Assembly: GCA_009760885.1 (NCBI GenBank)
Contig: CM019721.1
Location: 19,389,805 to 19,453,804, forward strand
Length of the DNA: 64,000 nt
Source: Achatina immaculata
Taxonomy: Eukaryota > Mollusca > Gastropoda > Stylommatophora > Achatinidae
Direction of reading: 5' to 3'
The notes beneath the pieces are model-generated. The model had not been told where the DNA came from. It saw only the letters and a program-made list of their open reading frames with translations, and ran no database searches. A program made the position numbers and the translations under genes. This document shows, piece by piece, positions 57,193-64,000 of this stretch (within the stretch, counting starts at the first letter, position 1; the number at the start of each line of letters is the position of its first letter).

Positions 57193-57249
57193 TGGTTTGA
57201 ACAATGAGGTCTTTTCTTCCGGGTTTCTGTGTACGTGTCAGACGTAAGT

Positions 57250-57680
57250 AAAACCACTGGGACAGAGATGTGACCACTGGGACAGAGATGTGACCACCGG
57301 GACAGAGATGTGACCACCGGGACAGAGATGGACCACCGGGACAGAGATGTGACCACCGGGACAGAGATGTGACCACCGGGACAGAGATGTGACCACTGGG
57401 ACAGAGATGTGACCACTGGGACAGAGATGTGACCACTGGGACAGAGATGTGACCACTGGGACAGAGATGTGACCACTGGGACAGAGATGTGACCACTGGG
57501 ACAGAGATGTGACCATTGGGGCAGAGATGTGATCTCTGAGACATATGTACCCACTGAGGCAAAGATGTGACCATTGAGACAAAGATGTAACCACCGAGAC
57601 AGAGATGTAACCACTGGGAAAAAAGATGTAACCACTGGGACAGAGAAATAACTACTGGGACAGAGATCTAACTTCTGGGA
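57250..57680. repeat. 21-bp minisatellite
   Basis: About twenty units of GACAGAGATGTGACCACTGGG, degenerating rightwards. The period is a multiple of three, so open frames across it are artefacts. Confidence 0.93.
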
Positions 57681-58288
57681 CAAATACAGGGTATTGGGGC
57701 AAAAGGAAAGCAATGGCGTGTTGGGTAACCTCAACCGTTACAGAGACCACAGAGAGGGAAAGGGATGTGAACAGAGAGTGGCTGGGTTAGCAAGTGGGAG
57801 GGAAATAGTGAGAGAGTTAAGAGACGTAGAGAGGGAGAGCAAGGGAGAGAACGGACAGATAGGGTTAAAACAAAGAGGGATAATGGAGAGTAAGAGGGAA
57901 CATAGAGGGAGGGAGATAGACATAACGTGAGAGAGACATACATGAGGAGATAAAAATACAAGACGAAGGCTGAGATCTAGAAGTATACAGAAAAGGAGTA
58001 AGATGGAGTGGGGGGGGGGTGTGAAAGACTGAAGGGAAGAGAGGCGACATGTCTATGTAGGGGACAGAGCATGCGGCCGAGAGAGAGAGAGAGAGAAAGA
58101 AAGAGAGAGGGGGTGGGGGGAGAGGAATGAGAATGTTTGGACCATTCATTTGCCCAATACTCTTCCAAGCTCAAACAATTACTACAAACATCTGCAGGCT
58201 TGTAAGCATTCACTGCCCGCGCTCTCTCTCGCCACCAGCTTTCATACAAACATTCATCTCTCTCTCTCTCCCCCCAGCGGTTCTCAAC
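57681..58288. other. Probable intron or flank of the MANSC-type gene
   Basis: GA-rich simple sequence and a G run near 58010. It lies just downstream of the exon 3 splice donor (minus strand). No further exon was found. Confidence 0.45.
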
Positions 58289-58294
58289 ACTTAC

Positions 58295-58481
58295 TTCTGA
58301 GGACCACCATCACGGTAGAACTGTGCTTGGGGCTGGTGCTACGCACTGGCTGACACGCGTCGGGTCTGGAGCTGTCGCAGCTGATGTGATAACACTTGTC
58401 ATAGGTGAACAGGACCACATCACAATCAGGTTTTCCGCAGCACTGGTACACGCACTCCTCCCACGTGGCGATACCTGTCAC
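58295..58481 (-). CDS. MANSC-domain gene, exon 3 (cysteine-rich domain)
   Basis: 187-bp exon on the minus strand, bounded by an acceptor (TGCTTGTAG before 58481) and a perfect donor (GTAAGT at 58294-58289). Read in phase 0 it encodes 62 residues beginning VTGIATWEECVYQCCGKPDC, then a CYHISC block, DACQPV and a VMVVLR end. The spacing of Cys residues (10, 14, 15, 20, 30, 35, 43) and the ECxxxCC...CD...CYxxSC pattern match the MANSC domain as in KIAA0319/KIAA0319L and LRP11. MANSC is known as a cysteine-rich N-terminal domain of membrane and extracellular proteins. Phase 1 at the donor means another coding exon follows to the left, which I could not locate. Gene identity beyond the domain is inference. 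Confidence 0.78.
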
Positions 58482-58483
58482 CT

Positions 58484-58655
58484 ACAAGCATCAGAAGTTT
58501 AAGGTTGCTCATCAAATACAGAAATCTGAGGTTTAAGGTTGCTCATCAAATACAGAAATCTGAGGTTTAAGGTTGCTCATCAAATACAGAAATCTGAGGT
58601 TTAAGGTTGCTCATCAAATACAGAAATCTGAGGTTTAAGGTTGCTCATCAAATAC
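58484..58655. repeat. 34-bp minisatellite abutting a splice acceptor
   Basis: About four and a half units of GTTTAAGGTTGCTCATCAAA plus TACAGAAATCTGAG. It starts only a few bases upstream (minus sense) of the exon 3 acceptor, so the likely branch-point region is part of the repeat. Confidence 0.92.
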
Positions 58656-59214
58656 ACTTTCAGAGATTAAGGAACCATGCCACTGGCCGCTGTCCCACCT
58701 TCAGAGATTACTCCCGTAGCCCTTGACTGTCCCGAGCGACCCACAAGACAGTGGGTCTGACAGGGACAAGTACTACTGACTGCTGTCACACAGTAACGGG
58801 CAAAGATGGCAAGATCCACCACAGTAAACTGTGCACGAGAATAAAGTGGTAAAAAATGTTGAGAGAACAAACAGAACAGACACATATGCTCAAGTGTTCT
58901 TTTCTTGAAGCAACAATCAGTTCTCTTACAGAAATGCACTTCCCAGTTGTGTCTCTTTGGCGCTGGTGACTAAGTTAAGATGGGGACCACACACACAAAA
59001 CTTTGTGAACCCCTGAACTCTGTTGTGAGACGAGAAAACATCACACATCAAGGGCTTATCAGTCTGTTCTATAAAGTCTGCAGAAACTCTTGGTCAGCTA
59101 ACACTGCCACACTCGCATCATTTTACTTTTCTGTATGTTCCACTTTCTCTGCTGCTGCACTATGTTGAACAATTTTTTTCAAATAAGAAACACTGAACAA
59201 CTCACGCAGTAAAA
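58656..59214. other. Intronic sequence, no recognisable feature
   Basis: Within intron 2 of the MANSC-type gene. Open frames on both strands have no recognised family. Confidence 0.45.
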
Positions 59215-60400
59215 TGATTCAGCACAGAGTTGTATAGTTAGCATTTGTAAGACAGCATCTTGTATTGTTAGCATTTGTAAGACAGTATGTTGTTTAGTTA
59301 GCATTTGTAATAAAGTATGTTGTATAATTAGCATTCGTAAGATAGTATATTTCTTCTTCTTCTTCGTACGCACACTGGCGATGATGCGTGGTACCCTGAT
59401 TTTTGCGATGCGCCTTTTGGCTGGGTACCTCCGACTTCAGCACCTTTCCTTGCTAGGGCAGACTGTGGTCTTGCTCGGACTGCCATGAAGACAGTGGTGT
59501 AGGCTGGCCTGGCCAAAACTTTGTTTTCCAGCCTCTGGAGGCTGTACTTAAGCCCCTTCTCCACGTCAGATCCAGCATGCAACGCTGGCTGGCCAGACGC
59601 CTTTGAGACAGTTCCACAGAGACACTCCAACTCTGGAATTAGGAATCTGACGAGTGCCTCGACAGACGATATCCGTTCCCCGCCATCTATAGTCTACTGG
59701 CTCTGTTTTGATTACATCATTCTGATAGCCATTGTTGTAAAGACCCATAGGCTTGTCACGTCCTGGATTCATTGGTTTCACACCAGACTTCCCTCATCCC
59801 CGCCAGAGATCTCCATGTCCCCATCTGTCCACCAACCTGACATTACATTTTACAAAAATAACAATTACAATTAGTGTTGATTGCTACAGGTTTCTGGGCT
59901 ACAGAAGTAGGTCAGAGTTTTTAAACAAACAGATCTATGTTCCCTGTCTCACAAAGGCTACGTTAAGATAAGTGTGCTCTTAACATAGCTGTTCCCAGGG
60001 GAAGATAGTATGTTGTATAATTAGCATTCGTAAGATAGTATGTTGTTTAGTTATACTTCATAAGATGGTATGTTGTATAGTCAGCCTTCTTAATATAGTA
60101 TGTTGTATAGTTAGCCTTCATAAGATGGTATGTTGTATAATCAGCCTTCTTAAAATAGTATGTTGTATAGTTAGCCTTCATAAGATGGTATGTTGTATAG
60201 TCAGCCTTCTTAAGATAGTATGTTGTTTAGTTAGCCTTCATAAGATGGTATGTTGTATAGTCAGCCTTCTTAAGATAGTATGTTGTATAGTTAGCCTTCT
60301 TAAGATGATATGTTGTATAGTCAGCCTTCTTAAGATGGTATGTTGTATAGTTAGCCTTCTTAAGATAGTATGTTGTATAGTCAGCCTTCGTAAGATAGCA
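59215..60400. repeat. 30-bp minisatellite split by a retroelement
   Basis: Units of AAGATAGTATGTTGTATAGT plus TAGCCTTCTT. About four units lie left (59215-59348) and about thirteen right (60002-60400) of an inserted element. Confidence 0.92.
59349..60001 (-). mobile_element. Unclassified retroelement-like insertion with GAA tail
   Basis: A 653-bp segment interrupts the 30-bp minisatellite. AAGATAGTAT flanks it on both sides (59339-59348, 60002-60011), though in a periodic array this is weaker evidence than usual. On the minus strand it starts with a potential hairpin (GCTATGTTAAGAG and TATCTTAACGTAGC), carries a 71-codon frame (59566-59781, with TEPVDYRWRGTD and GVSLWNCLKG) and ends in (GAA)n. 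The family is not recognised. Confidence 0.5.
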
Positions 60401-60604
60401 GACAAAACATTTTAGACCTGAGAGAAAGAAAAATGCAGAATGTACACTGGACTCAAACCATGGACTCCAGTAGAGTTAGCATTCACTCAGCCACCTTACA
60501 CCTCCAAAAACAGCTGCTTGAACAGCTTAGTCTTGAATGCAGCTGAAAATCGTGACACCCAGAAATGACATCATGACACAGAAATTCTGTCACATTTATT
60601 CAAT

Positions 60605-60757
60605 CTCCCACAAGTACCTGGTCTGAGACATAAGTACCCGGTCTGAGACACAAGTGCCCAATCTGAGACACAAGTGCCCAGTCTGAAACACATGTACCCA
60701 GTCTGAGACACAAATGCCCAGTCTGAGACACAAGTGCCCAGCCTGAGACACAAACAT
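60605..60757. repeat. 20-bp minisatellite
   Basis: About eight units of CCAGTCTGAGACACAAGTGC. Confidence 0.92.
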
Positions 60758-61166
60758 AACACACATGATCTCCTGCAACATACCTGCTACCTGGACAACA
60801 ATCTCACAACAAATAAACAAAATTTTACACAGAGTAAAGTTATGGTTTCAAGTACACATTTTTCAAACGATAAACAATAAAGTTTTTGCCTGGTAAAGTG
60901 ATATGGCACAGACTCCACTATTTCAAGAATCATTTTTTTTTGAGGCGTAAGATGGTCAAGAAAGGAAGAAGTACACCGTTTCTTGTTGCTAGGTGGTTGT
61001 CCAACCCGCCGGAGTCGGCAGTTCGAGTCCCAGGTAATTCTCTTGTCATCTTTCTTTCCCTCACATCTAAAGTGGCTTTGTCTACTATATTTCCCGTGCT
61101 AACCACACAGCACTGTGCTAAATCACTTTAACATGTTAAAAAACCGCCACACCCACAGCAGCTCAC
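60758..61166. other. Intronic sequence with a B-box-like remnant
   Basis: CAGTTCGAGTCCCAGG near 61019 looks like the B box of a degraded tRNA-derived SINE, but no body follows. The rest is unremarkable. Confidence 0.35.
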
Positions 61167-61303
61167 CTTGCTGTACTTCCCCGCATTCTGACCAGCCTTT
61201 GGTAAGTGTGAGTAGAAGGTGTGCTTGCTCAGTTCTTCTGCAGTCTGGTCAAAGAGAGCGTCACTGGTCTGCGCTAGAAGCTCACAGATGCTGTAGGCAA
61301 ATG
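61167..61303 (-). CDS. MANSC-domain gene, exon 2
   Basis: 137-bp exon on the minus strand between an acceptor (ACTTCAG, 61310-61304) and a donor (AAG/GTGAGC, GT at 61166-61165). The first two bases (CA) complete a codon with the last G of exon 1. The remaining 45 codons start FAYSICELLAQTSDALFDQT and end AGKYSK. The other two frames contain stops. It supplies the N-terminal part of the MANSC-like domain, including one Cys, and joins exon 3 in phase 0. The neighbouring exons are about 2.3 kb and 2.7 kb away through repeat-filled introns. Confidence 0.72.
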
Positions 61304-61387
61304 CTGAAGTACAAGCAAGAGGGATATATGATAGTAACTAGGCATGTCTTGCTTCCAGCGACATCAGATACATGTGTTCTTTTTCTG

Positions 61388-63200
61388 CTTCTATCAGCAC
61401 AGAACTACAATTTCTTTTATCTGTATAAAACTACAAATTCTTTTATCTGCATGCAACTACAAATTCTTTTATCTGTATGGAACTACAAATTCTTTTATCT
61501 GCATGCAACTACAAATTCTTTTATCTGTATGGAACTACAAATTCTTTTATCTGCATGCAACTACAAATTCTTCTATCTGCATGCAACTACAAATTCTTTT
61601 ATCTGCATGCAACTACAAATTCTTCTATCTGCATGCAACTACAAATTCTTCTATCTGCATGCAACTACAAATTCTTTTATCTGCATGCAACTACAAATTC
61701 TTTTATCTGCATGCAACTACATATTCTTCTATCTGCATGCAACTACAAATTCTTTTATCTGTATGGAACTATAAAACCTGAGATCTGTATGGAACTACAA
61801 ATTCTTTTATCTGTATGAAACTACAAAATCTGAGATCTGTATGGAACTACAAATTCTTTTATCTGTATGGAACTACAAATTCTTTTATCTGTATGGAACT
61901 ACAAATTCTTTTATCTGTATGGAACTACAAATACTTTTATCTATCTATCTCTCTTTCTGAACCTTAAGTGCCCAGGGCACATGGGGCTTCTGCAAGGATT
62001 TTCCACAAACGCCTGTCCTTTGCCTTTTTTTCTGCTCTTGCCCAGGTGAGCCCTCTATTGCTCAACATCCTCTCTGTTGTTCTTCTCCATGTCTCTTTTG
62101 GTCTACCCTTACTTCTGTTCCCCTGTGGTGTCCATCTTAGTGCTGTCTTTGGTAGTGAGTTGTCAGTCATTCAGAGCACATGTCCCAACTATCACCAGCA
62201 TCTTTTCTCAATAATTGCTGTCAGTGGCTTCATTTGCATTTCCTCCAACAAGATGTTATTTCTTATGGTGTTTGGCCAAAATATTTGTCTAATTCTTCGT
62301 AAACATTTAGTCTGGAAAGAATTTAACTTGTTTTCTATGGTTTTGGTGATTTTCCAGCATTCACTTCCATAGAGTAGTACACTTAGAAAATTACTCTTAA
62401 ATATTCTGATTTTTTTCTTTATGCCTAGTTTTTTAGATTTCCATACAGTCTGCAGTGCTGCAAAAGCCTGGTTTGCTCTAGCAAGTCTGCTGTTGATGTC
62501 CTCTGTGCTGTCTCCATTTTCTACTACTCTACTGCCAAGGTATACAAATTCATTGACCTCCTCCACTAACTTGCTATCTACTCTGAGTACATTTCTGTTG
62601 TTCACATTTTGCTTCATTAACTTTGTCTTTCCTACGTTGATCTTTAGTCCTATGTTGTTTGCATTCTGAGTTAGCTTGTTTATTTTATCTTGCATTTCTG
62701 TGTGGATGCTTGATAGTAGACAAATGTCGTCCGCAAAGTCAAGGTCCTCCAGCACTGTGTCAATGGTACATTGTAATCCTCTGCATTTGTCTGATGTTGC
62801 CTCCTTCATTAACCAGTCTACTGCCAAGATAAATAATGTTGATGATAGTACACATCCCTGCTTCATTTCTGTTAGTACCCTAAAGCTGCTGGAGTTATGT
62901 TCTCCACAGATCACTTTGCACTGAAAACCCTCGTATAGGGCTTTGATTACATTCACTATCTTATGGCGGAGGCCATGCCATCTTAGGATTTTCCACAGTG
63001 GAAGTGCAGTTCTATACCATCTATATAAAACTACAAATTCTTTTATCTGTATGGAACTACAAATTCTTTTATCTGTAGGGAACTACAAATTCTTTTATCT
63101 GTATGGAACTACAAATTCTTTTATCTGTATGGAACTACAAATTCTTTTACCTGTATGGAACTACAAATTCTTTTATCTGTATAGAATTACAAATTTATGA
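61388..63200. repeat. 26-bp minisatellite split by a LINE-B insertion
   Basis: Units of AACTACAAATTCTTTTATCT plus GTATGG or GCATGC, at 61388-61944 and again at 63018-63200. A LINE-B 3' fragment occupies the middle. It lies in intron 1 of the MANSC-type gene. Confidence 0.93.
61945..63001 (-). pseudogene. LINE-B RT palm to 3' end, copy 3
   Basis: The minus strand holds a 254-codon frame from VIKALYEGFQCKVICGE through MKQGCVLSSTLF, LDFADDICLLSS (intact FADD), GLKINVGKTK and the thumb to LTAIIEKRCW. A stop there separates it from the ALRWTPQGNRSKGRPKETW end (61964-62170). Truncated at motif A. The 3' tail is CT-rich on the plus strand. Inserted in the 26-bp minisatellite. Confidence 0.9.
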
Positions 63201-63558
63201 TCTATGGGGGAGAAGTGTGGGTATGAAAACCCAAGCTGGTCAAGACCCTAATCTAACCCATGCAAAGCCCCCACACAGTTATGCCTGCGATGCTACTGCT
63301 TAGCTAGTGGGTCTGATGTGTTCCATCACAGCGGTGAAGCTATCTGAAAAATCTGATTTTATAATCTCCAGAGAGTAAGGGAGGCTGGTCACAGCACACT
63401 CTCAATCCAATGTGATGCTCCTATCAGAAGTCTTCCACCACAGCATCATCATCATCACACTGAAGCTTCCAGCTTATCATCAGAGATGTACCCAACAAGC
63501 ACAACACAAGGCAAAACAAGACAACACAAGAAAGGCACATAAACAACAAATTAAGGTA
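63201..63558. other. Intron 1 of the MANSC-type gene, no recognisable feature
   Basis: Unique sequence adjoining the exon 1 donor. Nothing recognised. Confidence 0.45.
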
Positions 63559-63564
63559 ACTTAC

Positions 63565-63647
63565 CAACATACACATGTATATGAAACAACAGGATCAGTG
63601 TAAGTGCTCTTGTACGTCTATGTAACATCTTGCTGTTTGTGTGAAGT
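63565..63647 (-). CDS. MANSC-domain gene, exon 1 (start codon and signal peptide)
   Basis: On the minus strand an ATG (63628-63626) in good context (AGCAAGATGT) opens 21 codons plus one base, ended by a donor GTAAGT (63564-63559). The residues are basic then strongly hydrophobic (MLHRRTRALTLILLFHIHVY), and with the first residues of exon 2 (AFAYS) give a typical secretory signal peptide with a likely cleavage after AFA. The last base G joins CA of exon 2 to form an in-frame codon. A pyrimidine tract and CAG (63660-63648) suggest an acceptor at 63647, so a 5' UTR exon probably lies beyond the window; alternatively transcription starts nearby. Confidence 0.65.
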
Positions 63648-63721
63648 CTGGAAAAAAAAAAACACCTGAAGTGACACTTCGTTATTTACAATAAAATAAA
63701 CAAAATAAAACACTCTCCCGC

Positions 63722-64000
63722 TCTGGCAGCCTGGATGGCTGAGTGCTTAGGTGCTCGGCCTACTAATTCTGTGGTACTGGGTTCAAGCCCTAGCAGTGGG
63801 GTTTCTTTATGGTACCACCACACCAAAAAGGCCCCTGGGGTCCACCCAGCCTCTAAAAATGGATACCAGAGAAATCTGCGAAGGTAAATGCGGCCAGGCG
63901 TGATAGTGACCACATCAGACTCTCATGTGCTGAAGGTCGTGGAAAATATGAGCCTATAAGCCATATCCTCAATATGCTTTAATGGCATGGAGACCTTGAC
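63722..64000 (+). mobile_element. tRNA-derived SINE, cut by the window end
   Basis: A box TGGCTGAGTGC (63738-63748) and B box GGTTCAAGCCC (about 63780), then a body with ACCCAGCCTC, GGATACCAGAGA and GCATGGAGACC. Same family as 40417-40701. Its 3' end is outside the window. Confidence 0.82.

Overview
The window is animal nuclear DNA, most likely from a mollusc (probably a gastropod or close relative). There is no operon structure, no bacterial-type gene and no CRISPR array. Coding capacity is dominated by decayed APE-type non-LTR retrotransposons (LINEs) of the RTE/BovB kind plus a second, related type. tRNA-derived SINEs are present, and an unusually large share of the sequence is tandem repeat. 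The taxonomic call is an inference from this repeat repertoire and should be tested by a search. LINE family letters (A-F) and the name R1 are local labels used only in this annotation.

Layout. 1-18350: an AT-rich 13-bp satellite (monomer ATAATAGGCYTTT) that changes strand several times and carries seven pieces of one LINE-A endonuclease/RT fragment with recurring borders. Embedded here is a LINE-B copy (4167-9275) containing a SINE that itself contains a small DNA transposon, all inside a perfect 1,832-bp tandem duplication. 18350-30200: a series of unrelated minisatellites (49, 18, 45, 21, 41 and 31 bp units), a duplicated GAT microsatellite block, and LINE-C and LINE-D 3' ends. 30300-36050: a nearly full-length LINE-E (ATG at 32630) inserted in a LINE-C copy and partly duplicated in tandem. 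36100-49450: GA-rich and TCTTGTC-rich arrays, LINE-A, B, D and F fragments, SINEs, and a 2.0-2.4 kb tandem duplication. 49560-57700: the longest LINE-A copy (RT active site deleted), LINE-C and LINE-D ends, an RNase H remnant and more minisatellites.

58289-63650, minus strand, holds the only host gene I can support. Three exons with good splice signals and matching phases encode a signal peptide followed by a cysteine-rich MANSC-type domain, of the kind found at the N terminus of KIAA0319/KIAA0319L and LRP11. Further exons would lie to the left; I could not find them in the window. Its introns are full of minisatellites and retroelement insertions.

The main structural themes are capture and co-amplification of a LINE fragment by a satellite, retroelements lodged inside tandem repeats, four independent kilobase-scale direct tandem duplications, and minisatellites whose unit carries a consensus TATA box or a consensus 5' splice site. 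Assembly error is a live alternative for some of the duplications.
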